A stretch of 64,000 nt of DNA from Thermoproteota archaeon (GCA_030550585.1 JAUQPB010000001.1:496001-560000), one strand, 5' to 3'. Shown: positions 54,746 through 63,717, counted from the first letter of the stretch. Program-made: numbers and translations. The notes: generated by a model not told the origin, from the letters alone.

Positions 54746-56335
54746 ATGGCCGATTACCTGTTACATATAGTTGGGATGGCCACACCAATTCTAGTTTTGT
54801 TGTCATTTGCAATACCAGTCATAAGCAAGGCATTCAAAAGTAAACGTGCACCGTTTGTGGCAGCTATGATAGGTGGTATATACGCTGCTGTAGCATCTGT
54901 GCTGGCTCTCTATATGGTTTACAAGGATAACAGTCCCCTGGTTTACATGTATGGAGGTTGGCCTCCACACTTTGGGATAGCCTATGAAATAGACTATTTT
55001 AATGGTCTCATAGGAGTCTTTACAGCTCTAACAATGTTAGCTATAATGCTCTACTCGCTTTGGTATGAGCACCATATAGATGAGCCAACATGGTACTTCG
55101 CGCTTCTCCTAGGGTTAGAGGCGGGCATTCTTGGATGCCTATACACGGGCGATGCATTCAACTTGTTTGTTATGATAGAAGTTCTAAGCATATCGGCATA
55201 TGGGTTGGTGGCATATCATAGAGATAGGCCAGAGGCTGTTGAGGCTGCGGCTAAATACATTTTAATAGGGGCTGTTGCCACAATAATGTATTTTATAGCA
55301 GTAGTTCTACTTTATGCAGGATTTGGCACTGTCAACATGGCTATACTATCTAGAATTGCGATGCGCCCAGAACTACCACAGTCACTAAAATATCTTGCAA
55401 TGTTATCGATTTCACTTGCGTTATGGGTCTTCACATATAAGTCAGCTTTATTCCCTAACCACTTCTGGCTTCCTGATGCCCATCCAGAGGCTCCTACACC
55501 AATCTCCGCTGCTCTTTCTGGTCTTGTTGTTAATGTAGGTGTTTATGCATCTGCAAGGTTTCTATACACGTTGTTTGGAGACGGCAGTGCCGTTTCTGGT
55601 TATAGAGAATTTGTGTTGCTAGCTCTATTTGTGCTTGGCACAGTAAGCGGGGTTCTAGGAGCTTTAATGATGATGATACAAAGAGATGTTAAGAGGCTGT
55701 TAGCATATAGCACAATATGCCATATAGGCATAATCTATGTAGGTCTTGCAGCAGGATTCGCAATTGGAAGTGCAGAAGCTGTTAAACTTGCTCTCATGGG
55801 AACATCAATTCATATTGTAGCACATGGCATCTCCAAGGCTGTTCTCTTTATGGCTAGCGGCATCTTCATAGATGCTACAGGTTCTAGAGACCTCGATGCG
55901 ATGAAGGGTGTCGGCAGAAGATATCCACTGGCGTCTCTATCGCTGATACTTGGGTTCCTAAATCTTGCTGGGCTAATACCGTTTATGGGCTTCTACTCAA
56001 AGCTTCTAATTGCTTTGAGCTATCTGAAGATAGGGTTTGTTCTAGGTACAATCCTAATTATAGTTATATCTGCTCTCTCCATACCAGGATACATGAAGGC
56101 TATTTCAGCTATAGTCTTTGGTGTTGGAGAAGCAAAGGAGGGTAGGGTTGCTGGGCGTTGGGTAGAGGTAATGCTTCTCATAATGTCTTTGTCGACACTA
56201 TTTATAGGCATATTCTTTCAACAAGCTGCATATATTTTTGACTATTCCTCCAATTCCTTGGTTTCAGGAGTTCAAAATTATGTAGATGCTGTTATTAAGA
56301 AAATACCTCCAGAACTGAGGGGGTGGATACCATGA
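54746..56335 (+). CDS. mbhH: Mrp antiporter-type subunit MbhH (MnhD/NuoN-like)
   Basis: The large ion-translocating subunit, about 529 residues and 14 predicted helices. The charged residues of the antiporter fold are visible: the TM5 glutamate in FVMIEVLSISAYG, the lysine in YKSALFPNHFWLPDAHPEAPTP (in pieces), and the TM12-like GHGISKA region (HIVAHGISKAVLFM). There is one such subunit, as in hydrogenase Mbh; the Mbx/Mbs complexes have two. ATG 54746 is five bases after GGGTGA; ATG 54740 is in frame. Confidence 0.93.
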   Translation: MADYLLHIVGMATPILVLLSFAIPVISKAFKSKRAPFVAAMIGGIYAAVASVLALYMVYKDNSPLVYMYGGWPPHFGIAYEIDYFNGLIGVFTALTMLAIMLYSLWYEHHIDEPTWYFALLLGLEAGILGCLYTGDAFNLFVMIEVLSISAYGLVAYHRDRPEAVEAAAKYILIGAVATIMYFIAVVLLYAGFGTVNMAILSRIAMRPELPQSLKYLAMLSISLALWVFTYKSALFPNHFWLPDAHPEAPTPISAALSGLVVNVGVYASARFLYTLFGDGSAVSGYREFVLLALFVLGTVSGVLGALMMMIQRDVKRLLAYSTICHIGIIYVGLAAGFAIGSAEAVKLALMGTSIHIVAHGISKAVLFMASGIFIDATGSRDLDAMKGVGRRYPLASLSLILGFLNLAGLIPFMGFYSKLLIALSYLKIGFVLGTILIIVISALSIPGYMKAISAIVFGVGEAKEGRVAGRWVEVMLLIMSLSTLFIGIFFQQAAYIFDYSSNSLVSGVQNYVDAVIKKIPPELRGWIP

Positions 56336-56691
56336 GAATAGCTAAGATAGTGGATCCTTTCACAGCTATATACCTAATAACAGTTTTCACTATAGCAATT
56401 CTAGCAGTAACCATAGCAGTATATTACACATTGAAGTCTAAGCGCGTTCGCATAACATCTGTTTATCTAGGTGGGGAACCCGAAAATGTTGTATCGATGA
56501 TAACGCCAAGTGTTGGAGCATTGTACTGGGGTTTTATGAAAAGATTTGCAAAGCATTTATATGAAGCTCTTGTCGAGAAAATACATACTGGCAGTCTACA
56601 TGATTGGCAGAAATTCATATCATCTTGGCTCGCCATACTAATTATAATCTCCATAATATCCTTTGTGCTATTCACTTTATTTGCAAGGTGA
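56332..56691 (+). CDS. mbhI: Mbh subunit MbhI-like
   Basis: A 119-residue protein with a helix at each end and a cytoplasmic middle (VRITSVYLGGEPENVVSMITPSVGALYWGFMKRF, in pieces). In the Pyrococcus complex the MbhI subunit links the antiporter module to the hydrogenase module through a lateral helix; position and topology fit. ATG 56332 overlaps the mbhH stop by four bases and has GGTGG upstream. Confidence 0.82.
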   Translation: MRIAKIVDPFTAIYLITVFTIAILAVTIAVYYTLKSKRVRITSVYLGGEPENVVSMITPSVGALYWGFMKRFAKHLYEALVEKIHTGSLHDWQKFISSWLAILIIISIISFVLFTLFAR

Positions 56692-56696
56692 CAAAA

Positions 56697-57677
56697 ATGA
56701 ATGAGATAATACTCATCTTAATAAGCATTTTAATATTCCCAGGACTACTATTCCTAGTTGTACTATCTTTCCTGACGCAGTATGCTGTGAGAAAGCTAAG
56801 TGCTAGGTATCAGAGAAGGATGGGGCCAAGCTATGTTGGCCCCCTAGGGATTTTACAGCCATTCTATGACTTCTGGAAGCTACTCAGATCCAAGGAGATT
56901 GTTAAGAATAAATATAGCTTGGTAAGTGCAGCAGAGATTTCTCTGCTTATCGGAATATCCTCTATTGTCGCATCTGTAGTTCTTCTACCACTTAGCCTAT
57001 ACAACATTGTCTCTGATTTCGATATACTGATATTCTTCTACATGGCCAGCGTCGTGCCATTGTTCATGATGGTTATAGCATCTCTCTCAATGCCAGGTCC
57101 ATACACCAGCATGGGGGTTTCAAGACTCTTATCCCTAGCAACGCTATCGGAGCCAACATACTTTGCAAGTCTAATCATTCCAGTATATCTGGCAACAAGG
57201 CAAAGCGGAGTTTTCATGAGTATAAGCTCAGCATATAGAAATGTACTGAGTATATGGCTTGATCCTAGAGGAGCAGTTATAATGGTACTATGTTTAATAG
57301 CATATATTGTAGCTGTGCAGGCCAAGTCAATGTACCAGCCATTCAACATACCCGAGGCAGAGCAAGAGATTATAGCAGGCTACGAAACAGAGTTTTCAGG
57401 CCCTCTTCTAGCACTAATGAATCTATTCCATGATATGGATCTAGCGGTGTCTCTAATCATTGGAGTTTATCTATTGTTTGGAGGCCCACTTCCATATAGC
57501 CACACATCACCTCAAGGTATATTAATGATAATAATTAAGTATTTAATACTATTAGTGGTGGTAACATTGATAAAGAATATTATGGGGCGATACAGAATAG
57601 AACAAGGATTAGCACAGATTCTAAAATATGGACTGGTACCATCGATAATGGCATCAATACTAACATTTCTATTCTAA
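56697..57677 (+). CDS. mbhM: Membrane-bound hydrogenase subunit MbhM (NuoH-like)
   Basis: Membrane anchor of the hydrogenase module, about 326 residues and eight helices. The conserved loops YQRRMGPSYVGPLGILQPFYDFWKLL and NIPEAEQEIIAGYETEFSGP (both in pieces) form the quinone-cavity-like region of NuoH. The frame opens at 56604 inside mbhI, but ATG 56697 follows AAGGTGA and gives the normal N-terminus. Last gene of the operon. Confidence 0.94.
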   Translation: MNEIILILISILIFPGLLFLVVLSFLTQYAVRKLSARYQRRMGPSYVGPLGILQPFYDFWKLLRSKEIVKNKYSLVSAAEISLLIGISSIVASVVLLPLSLYNIVSDFDILIFFYMASVVPLFMMVIASLSMPGPYTSMGVSRLLSLATLSEPTYFASLIIPVYLATRQSGVFMSISSAYRNVLSIWLDPRGAVIMVLCLIAYIVAVQAKSMYQPFNIPEAEQEIIAGYETEFSGPLLALMNLFHDMDLAVSLIIGVYLLFGGPLPYSHTSPQGILMIIIKYLILLVVVTLIKNIMGRYRIEQGLAQILKYGLVPSIMASILTFLF

Positions 57678-57854
57678 TCAATTTCTAGATGTAGCTTTTG
57701 TTATAGTATTTAGTATCTGCAAGAGATTAAATGTGATTAATTAGAATAGGAGAATTGACATAGTTAAAACATAAGTAGAGGCAAATTAAAGATTCGAACA
57801 AAAATAAAAAATGGTTTAAAAAGTTTTGTTTTTACATGGGTGTGTTTGTTTTGT

Positions 57855-58040
57855 TTAGCTGCATTCTGGGTAGTCGTCTGGTACCTTAGCTCTGAAGTAC
57901 TTTCCTGATGCCGGGTCTTGGAACAGCCCTATCTTAACTCCTTTCCTACCCTTTGGAGATAGGCTCCAAACCTTCTTTGGAACCAGCTCCTTCTCCCCAC
58001 CATCAGGCAGCTTAACCTTAACAGGCTTTGTACAGGCCAT
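57855..58040 (-). CDS. cren7: Chromatin protein Cren7
   Basis: A 61-residue SH3-like DNA-binding protein confined to Crenarchaeota. The sequence [38 protein letters not shown] and [13 protein letters not shown] matches the known family almost throughout (in pieces). Cren7 bends and stabilises DNA at high temperature. GGTGG precedes ATG 58040, and a TTTTTAAGCTT box stands about 35-45 bases further upstream. Convergent with the hydrogenase operon. Confidence 0.97.
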   Translation of the reverse strand: MACTKPVKVKLPDGGEKELVPKKVWSLSPKGRKGVKIGLFQDPASGKYFRAKVPDDYPECS

Positions 58041-58404
58041 TCAAACCACCGAAAAAAGATAAAGAGAAAAACAAGCTTAAAAACATGGCGTAAAGGCATA
58101 AGCTAAAAAGTTGTGGCTGAAGACCACGTATTAGTGTTTTATGGAATCTAGTCAAATGATATAAAACATTAAATTAAGGCCGATAAACACATTCTATAGT
58201 AATAAAAAATTTTAGCCAGGACTTGAATCAAATCAATGTGTGGCATACTGATGATAGAGGGATCACTATTAGTATGAACGTAATAATGGCTAGCAACATC
58301 GTGTCAAGTTTCTGTTGACTTATTTTCCATATTTGTCCCTGTAACTCAAGATCATTTTTATTTTGAAATAAAGTAAAATTCATATGCTATATATAGGTGA
58401 TAAT
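58041..58404. other. Gene-free stretch of about 360 bases
   Basis: Spacer between divergent cren7 and the exported protein gene. Apart from the cren7 promoter (about 58073-58084) and a small hairpin GTGG-CTGAAGA-CCAC near 58112-58126, I see nothing supported in it. Confidence 0.5.
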
Positions 58405-58908
58405 ATGGATGTAAAGGTAAAGAAGGCTATAACATTTTCAATTATAACTATTGTTGTTCTAGCAACGGTGTTTGCACTATTGATGCTAAACACTATTGCT
58501 GTTCAAAATCAGCAGAGTAGCTTTGGACTATGTGCAATGAAGGTGGACAATAAAGTATATTTACTATATTTAGCAGACAGCCCAGCTCTATGGGCAGAAG
58601 GATACAAAAACAAAGATAGTATAGACTTTATGAAGGTTGGAGCGATCGGAATAATTTTCATGAATAAGAATGGGTGGTATGAAGATATATTGATAACCAT
58701 GGAAGACGTCAAAGTGAATTTCTCGATTTACTTGATTGTAGAAATTGGGAACAAGCTATATATCGTAAAGCCAACTGTTAGCAGAGTATCAGAATACATC
58801 TTCAAAATAAGCAACCCATATCCAATGCTAGGAGCAAAGACAGTAGCATTTGTTGAAATGGATCCAATTACTGGTGTAAAGGAGGTGGAGCTAACATGCA
58901 CAAGATAA
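58405..58908 (+). CDS. Exported, membrane-anchored protein, possibly DUF192-like
   Basis: A 167-residue protein with a basic N-terminus and one hydrophobic helix (about residues 8-32), then an extracytoplasmic domain. The domain reads ALWAEGYKNKDS, GAIGIIFMNKNGW, ILITMEDVKVNFSIYLIVE and YIVKPTVSRVSEYIFKISNPYPMLGAKTVAFVEMDP (in pieces). That order of short motifs recalls DUF192, a small secreted domain, but I am not sure of the match. Two cysteines near the anchor and the end could pair. ATG 58405 follows AGGTGAT closely. Confidence 0.7.
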   Translation: MDVKVKKAITFSIITIVVLATVFALLMLNTIAVQNQQSSFGLCAMKVDNKVYLLYLADSPALWAEGYKNKDSIDFMKVGAIGIIFMNKNGWYEDILITMEDVKVNFSIYLIVEIGNKLYIVKPTVSRVSEYIFKISNPYPMLGAKTVAFVEMDPITGVKEVELTCTR

Positions 58909-59032
58909 AACATTATTCAACTAGGATAAGGCTTAAAGAAATTATGCACGTCTCTAAACAAAGTCCAGTAGTATTGGTCGACCAAGTAACATATTCCTGG
59001 TTTTGTTAAAACAGAAACAGAACTGGGGTTAG

Positions 59033-59106
59033 TGGGCCCGCGGGGATTTGAACCCCGGACCTCCGCCTTGTAAGGGCGGCGTCCTACCAGACTAGACGAC
59101 GGGCCC
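59033..59106 (-). tRNA. tRNA-Val (TAC), CCA not encoded
   Basis: On the minus strand acceptor GGGCCCG (59106-59100) pairs with CGGGCCC; the anticodon loop CTTACAA gives TAC; the T arm is CGGGG-TTCAAAT-CCCCG. The discriminator A is followed by CTA, not CCA, so the CCA end must be added by nucleotidyltransferase. Confidence 0.94.
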
Positions 59107-59196
59107 CTTTTACCTGCACCTCTTTTTATAGTTACTAATTTGAGGTTGGGTTATTAGCTTTTTAGTTAATTTGCTTGAAAAGACAAATTAATAATC

Positions 59197-59529
59197 CTAG
59201 TATTCTCTCCATGTGTGTCCGCATTTTGCGCATTTATAGAATGTTGTTGGAGGCTCATCTGCAGCTCTTGTCTGCATTTGCCATGCATATACCTCTTCGC
59301 TTCCGCACTTTGGACACCTCACATGACCTTTCACCAATGTTGCTGTTGGCGGTGCTGAAACTGTTGACGAATCAACTACCGTTAGCCTTTCTTTTTCGTT
59401 ATGTGATATCGATTTTGTCATAACCACTTTATTACCGAGGTTTCTGGTCTCATAACCGCATTTTGGGCATCTGTAAACTTTTTTCGTTTTATCGAATATA
59501 AGTAATGTTCCGCATTTTGGGCAAAACAT
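59197..59529 (-). CDS. tfs: Transcription factor S (TFS), archaeal TFIIS-like cleavage factor
   Basis: A 110-residue protein with two zinc ribbons: CPKC...CPKC at the N-terminus and CPKC...CAKC at the C-terminus. The C-terminal loop carries the catalytic acidic pair in the TRAADEPPTTFYKC segment, which inserts into the polymerase active site and stimulates RNA cleavage in stalled complexes. GHTWREY is the family end. It stands alone between tRNA-Val and the NIP7-like gene. Confidence 0.95.
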   Translation of the reverse strand: MFCPKCGTLLIFDKTKKVYRCPKCGYETRNLGNKVVMTKSISHNEKERLTVVDSSTVSAPPTATLVKGHVRCPKCGSEEVYAWQMQTRAADEPPTTFYKCAKCGHTWREY

Positions 59530-59595
59530 TTTGATTTCACTACTACTTTATTTGAAGATTATATTCACTTTGTTTTTCAGCTAAAAAGCTTAAGT

Positions 59596-60168
59596 TTAAT
59601 AAAAGAACTCCTCATTTCGTATGTGAACTCCTAGATCAAATACGTTTTTAACTATTGGTGTAAGCATTTTTCCTTTCTTTAGAAGAGATTCAATTTCTTT
59701 TAGATCATGCAGGGCAATACCTATGCCTATGGCAGTATAGTCATCTCTATCTATGACTGCAACAGGCCTACCTTTTAAAATCGGTGGCAAACCCTCTTCA
59801 AAGGATGCCAAAAGCAGGTCATTACCATAAAGAAACGCCTTAACGCCTTGGGGCTTCGCTACAATGCCGCAGCCAACCTTTTTTGCAAATCCTTTTATAA
59901 AGTTATATAAATGTGGCGATGGAATGAATCTACCTCCCCATATCCAACCAGCCAACATACCTGTGCCAACAACATTAACACTGCGTAGAGATTTAAGCAA
60001 TGTGTTGTCAAATCTTGCAGGGTATAGCATAACCTTTGTCCAGCCTTTCAACGATGAGAAAAGAGCCATATGAAAATTGTTTTCAAGGCTACTTACAGCA
60101 TACTCATCAAAACATGTTCTTATGAATTCTATCAATTCGCTAAATATAGTCTCTTTTTCAAAGGCCAT
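59596..60168 (-). CDS. NIP7-like PUA-domain RNA-binding protein
   Basis: A 190-residue protein. The C-terminal half is a PUA-type domain: GVKAFLYGNDLLLASFEEGLPPILKGRPVAVIDRDDYTAIGIGIAL (in pieces). The N-terminal alpha-beta domain is compatible with archaeal NIP7, which is linked to 60S/50S ribosome maturation. RNA binding is well supported; the specific NIP7 assignment is likely but not certain. It overlaps the upstream small gene by 11 bases on the same strand. Confidence 0.75.
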   Translation of the reverse strand: MAFEKETIFSELIEFIRTCFDEYAVSSLENNFHMALFSSLKGWTKVMLYPARFDNTLLKSLRSVNVVGTGMLAGWIWGGRFIPSPHLYNFIKGFAKKVGCGIVAKPQGVKAFLYGNDLLLASFEEGLPPILKGRPVAVIDRDDYTAIGIGIALHDLKEIESLLKKGKMLTPIVKNVFDLGVHIRNEEFFY

Positions 60169-60487
60169 ACATTCTTTCAGCCAATTTTACTATGTATAGA
60201 AAATCCATAACAACGTTCTTGTCAACTTTCCTTTTATCTATTTTCGCATCCCATATGCTGTCCCACACATCAAGAACTTTGCTACTGCCATTCAAATAGT
60301 CGCACACAAGTTCTACAGCCTCATCCAATGTCTCTATGTCCCACTTTTCAATTTCTTTGAATCTATTGTCTACCTTTGCCGAAACTTCTTTAATAAATTC
60401 TACATAGAGATTGTATAGAGTGTCTGCATCAACATAATCTCTATTTGAGAGCATCTCAAGACTTTGCCTAATCTCCTCTAAACCCAT
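60158..60487 (-). CDS. Small acidic helical hypothetical protein
   Basis: I do not recognise it. From ATG 60487 it has about 109 residues, is mostly helical by appearance and rich in acidic and aromatic residues (WDIETLDEAVELVCDYL, VWDSIWDAKID). The open frame reaches 60526, but that part has no good translation signal, whereas GGTAGTGA lies ahead of 60487. It overlaps the NIP7-like gene and shares its promoter; a partner of that RNA-binding protein is possible. Confidence 0.6.
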   Translation of the reverse strand: MGLEEIRQSLEMLSNRDYVDADTLYNLYVEFIKEVSAKVDNRFKEIEKWDIETLDEAVELVCDYLNGSSKVLDVWDSIWDAKIDKRKVDKNVVMDFLYIVKLAERMYGL

Positions 60488-60534
60488 TTTGATTTCACTA
60501 CCAGTTTCACAAAATCTTATTAGCAAGCGAATAG

Positions 60535-60540
60535 CTTATA
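60535..60540 (+). promoter_or_regulatory. TATA box for aIF5A
   Basis: CTTATA 34-39 bases before the aIF5A ATG. Transcription would start within about 10 bases of the GGTGAT site, giving a very short leader. Confidence 0.4.
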
Positions 60541-60573
60541 TCTCTACACAAAAATAAGCTATTCGGTGATTTT

Positions 60574-60969
60574 ATGAGTGTAGACTATGCAGAGCTTGGA
60601 GACCTGAAAGAAGGAAGCTATGTTGTCATAGATGGGGAGCCCTGCAGGGTAGTCGAAATATCAAGAGCTAAAACGGGGAAGCATGGTAGTGCAAAGGTTC
60701 ATTTGGTTGCAATAAGCCTGTTTTCCGGTTCTAGAAAAACGCTTGTAGGGCCAGCCGACCAAAGAGTGGAGGTTCCGATAATAGATAAGAGGATAGGGCA
60801 GGTTGTAGCAGTATTGGGAGACAAAATACAGGTTATGGACACTGAAACATTTGAAACATTCGAAGTTGATGCGCCATCAGATGAGAGTGTTAGGGCTAAG
60901 ATAGCTCCAGGAGTTGAAGTCGAGTACTGGAGTGCCATGGGAAGAAGATTCATTGTCAGAGTCAGGTAG
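60574..60969 (+). CDS. eif5a: Translation initiation factor 5A (aIF5A)
   Basis: A 131-residue elongation/termination helper homologous to eIF5A and bacterial EF-P. The hypusine site is K36 within [11 protein letters not shown]. The [26 protein letters not shown] start (in pieces) and the C-terminal OB domain are complete. GGTGAT precedes the ATG. srp54 follows after 19 bases on the same strand. Confidence 0.97.
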   Translation: MSVDYAELGDLKEGSYVVIDGEPCRVVEISRAKTGKHGSAKVHLVAISLFSGSRKTLVGPADQRVEVPIIDKRIGQVVAVLGDKIQVMDTETFETFEVDAPSDESVRAKIAPGVEVEYWSAMGRRFIVRVR

Positions 60970-60988
60970 GCATTGATAGGATTGCGAA

Positions 60989-62344
60989 ATGAGCTCAGTC
61001 TTAGACTCTCTAAAAAAACTTGTCGCGGATTTTTTGCGTGGTAAAGACCCTTATGAGGTAGCCGTTGAAAACTTTATTAAAGAGCTTCAAAAAACGCTTT
61101 TAAAAGCCGATGTAAATGTAAAGCTTGTTATACAACTTACAAACTCGATTAAAGAAAGAGCACTCAAAGAGAAGCCACCCCCACTTGTTTCAAGGAATGA
61201 GTGGTTCATAAAAATAGTATATGATGAGCTATCAAATCTTTTTGGTGGTGATGTAAAGCCTCAGATATTTCCACAGAAAACACCATATGTAATAATGCTT
61301 GTGGGCGTTCAAGGATCAGGTAAAACAACTACAGCAGCAAAGATAGCATATTTCTATAAGCGGTATGGATACAAACCCTGCCTCATATGTGCCGACACAT
61401 ATAGACCTGCAGCCTATGACCAGCTTAGTCAGCTCAGCAAGCAAATTGATGCACTTTTTTGTGGAGACCAAAAATCAAGTGATGCTGTGGAAATTGCTAG
61501 GAAATGCGTTGATTGGTGTATAAAGCAGGGCTCTAATATTGTAATAATAGATACTGCTGGCAGACATGGATATGGGGAAGAGGAGTCGCTGCTAAAGGAG
61601 ATGCAAGAAATAGCCAAGGCTGTGAACCCTGATGAGATAATGATGATTCTCGATGCGTCCATGGGGCAAAAAGCATATGAGTTAGCACTTAGATTCCACT
61701 CAGCAACGCCAATAGGCTCCATAACTATTACAAAACTCGATGGAACTGCTAAGGGTGGTGGCGCATTATCAGCTGTTGCAGCAACAAAAGCAACTATAAA
61801 GTTTATCGGAACTGGTGAAAAGATACCAGAGATAGAGGTTTTCGAGCCTAGAAGATTTGTTGGAAGGTTGCTGGGCTTAGGAGATATATCCTCGCTAATA
61901 GAGAAATTCAAATCGATTGAACATAGTGAAAAGATCGAGAAGAGATTTGCAAAGGCGCTGTCTACAGGCAAGATAACTCTTGCTGACATATACCTCCAGT
62001 TACAGACAATGAAAAAGCTTGGCCCCTTAGCCAAAATAATCCAGTTAATACCAGGTCTATCAATGCTGCCGATAGATGATAAGCAGATGAAACTCACTGA
62101 AGAGAGGATGAAGAAATGGCTAGCCATAATGGATTCTATGACATTTGAAGAGCTTAGAAATCCAAACATAATTGATAAGAATAGAATGCTAAAAATCGCT
62201 ATAGGATCTGGAACAACAGTTGAGGATGTCAAAGAGCTCCTCAAATACTATGAGCTTATGAATACCATGATAAAGAATGTCAAGAGAAGAAAAACATTAT
62301 TAAGGAGATTTGGAATAGATCTAACAAAAATTGAAGAAGAGTAG
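60989..62344 (+). CDS. srp54: Signal recognition particle 54 kDa protein (SRP54)
   Basis: GTPase that recognises signal sequences with SRP RNA, 451 residues. The N domain is followed by the G domain with GVQGSGKTTT (106-115), DTYRPAAYDQL, DTAGRHG and TKLDGTAKGG. A methionine-containing M domain with GLSMLPIDDKQ follows. It is cotranscribed with aIF5A and pus10. Confidence 0.97.
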   Translation: MSSVLDSLKKLVADFLRGKDPYEVAVENFIKELQKTLLKADVNVKLVIQLTNSIKERALKEKPPPLVSRNEWFIKIVYDELSNLFGGDVKPQIFPQKTPYVIMLVGVQGSGKTTTAAKIAYFYKRYGYKPCLICADTYRPAAYDQLSQLSKQIDALFCGDQKSSDAVEIARKCVDWCIKQGSNIVIIDTAGRHGYGEEESLLKEMQEIAKAVNPDEIMMILDASMGQKAYELALRFHSATPIGSITITKLDGTAKGGGALSAVAATKATIKFIGTGEKIPEIEVFEPRRFVGRLLGLGDISSLIEKFKSIEHSEKIEKRFAKALSTGKITLADIYLQLQTMKKLGPLAKIIQLIPGLSMLPIDDKQMKLTEERMKKWLAIMDSMTFEELRNPNIIDKNRMLKIAIGSGTTVEDVKELLKYYELMNTMIKNVKRRKTLLRRFGIDLTKIEEE

Positions 62345-62367
62345 CAAAATATATTCATGGGAAGAAA

Positions 62368-63663
62368 ATGGAAAGCGTAATAGACACTACCATAAAGCTT
62401 CTGGAAAAGTACCCACTATGCAATAGATGCTTAGGTAGACTATTTGCACGTTTGGGAAGGGGCCTTGGTAATGATGAGCGTGGGAAGGCACTGAAAATAG
62501 CGTCTCTGCTTGAACTACACAAAAAGATCTTAAACGGCAACAAGGAGTTAATCGATACGGCGAAAAGAGTTGCATTGAATAGCAAGCTCGAGTCAAAAGA
62601 GCTTCTCAAACTTTTTGGTGTTGAGCCCCCCACAAATCCATTAAAGTGTTATATATGTGAGGATAGACTTGATAATATCATTAATAGTTTTGCAGAGATT
62701 GTTACAAAGATAGTGAATGAAAAGAATATAGAGAGCTTCATTATAGGGGTGAAGGCTCCAGAGGATCTAATCAAAAGAGAAAACATCTTAGTAAGAGAAT
62801 ACCGGTTAGCGTATTGGGAGAGTATAAAAAGAGAGATAAAGAGGGAGGTAGGAAAAAGGGTTCAGACAATTACAAAGGCTAGGGTCGATTTTGACGACCC
62901 TCAGACAATATTCATAATAGATTTAAATGATAATACTGTTAAGGAAGAGGTGAGATCTCTTCTTGTCTATGGAAAATATAGAAAATTGGGTAGATTGATT
63001 TCGCAGAATATATGGATTGGAAAGGATGGGAAGAGGAAGTATTCTTTATCAATAGAAGATGTTGCAAAACACTCGCTTGAATATGTTAAAGCCTCTAGCG
63101 TTGTTTTGCATATTGGGGGTAGGGAGGATACTGATGTCAGGGTAATCGGGGATGGAAGGCCAATAGTTCTGGAATACAAATCTCCGAATAGAAAAGATAT
63201 TGATTTGGCTTATCTAAATAAGGTGCTGAACTCCTACACCCCATGGATTCAGTTCAACATCAATATGAGAGTCAAAAAAGCCTTTGTCTCGCGACTAAAA
63301 AGCTTTGCTGGGCAAGCATACAAAATTTATAGAGCTCTGATATTCTCCGAGCAGGAAATTACCGTAGAAAAGCTTCAATCACTAGAGAAATTCTTTGAAA
63401 ATAAGTTGATTCTGCAGAGAACCCCTACGCGGGTTCTTAGAAGAAAAAGTGATAGGCTTCGCAAAAAGATGGTGCACCAAGTAAAAACAATTCTTATTTC
63501 GCCACATATCTTCCTAGCACTTATAAAATGTGATGGAGGCTTATATGTGAAAGAATTGATAACAGGCGATAATGGTAGGACATCGCCAAGTTTCTCAGAA
63601 TTTCTAGGATCGCCACTACAATGCTTAATGCTAGACGTGATGCACGTTCATGAATATATATAA
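62368..63663 (+). CDS. pus10: tRNA pseudouridine synthase Pus10
   Basis: Archaeal enzyme that forms pseudouridine at tRNA positions 54 and 55, 431 residues. The N-terminal zinc site is CNRCLGR with a distal CYIC pair. The catalytic region is GGREDTDVRVIG (acidic residues at 253-256) followed by GRPIVLEYKSP. RTPTRVLRRKSD and the C-terminal LYVKELITGDNGRTSPSFSEFLG (in pieces) are conserved. Start ATG 62368, 23 bases after srp54. No extra domain. Confidence 0.92.
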   Translation: MESVIDTTIKLLEKYPLCNRCLGRLFARLGRGLGNDERGKALKIASLLELHKKILNGNKELIDTAKRVALNSKLESKELLKLFGVEPPTNPLKCYICEDRLDNIINSFAEIVTKIVNEKNIESFIIGVKAPEDLIKRENILVREYRLAYWESIKREIKREVGKRVQTITKARVDFDDPQTIFIIDLNDNTVKEEVRSLLVYGKYRKLGRLISQNIWIGKDGKRKYSLSIEDVAKHSLEYVKASSVVLHIGGREDTDVRVIGDGRPIVLEYKSPNRKDIDLAYLNKVLNSYTPWIQFNINMRVKKAFVSRLKSFAGQAYKIYRALIFSEQEITVEKLQSLEKFFENKLILQRTPTRVLRRKSDRLRKKMVHQVKTILISPHIFLALIKCDGGLYVKELITGDNGRTSPSFSEFLGSPLQCLMLDVMHVHEYI

Positions 63664-63717
63664 GGGTATTCAAAAGGTTTTTATGTAGTTAACGATTTTT
63701 TGTAGGTTGTTCGGATT

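Noticed and set aside
58240-58330. Possible C/D box small RNA around CTGATGA in the spacer after cren7
   Set aside because: The first base of the C box is wrong and no D box follows at guide length.
61429-62244. A 271-codon open frame antisense to srp54
   Set aside because: Ser/Ile-rich shadow of a clearly conserved GTPase gene.
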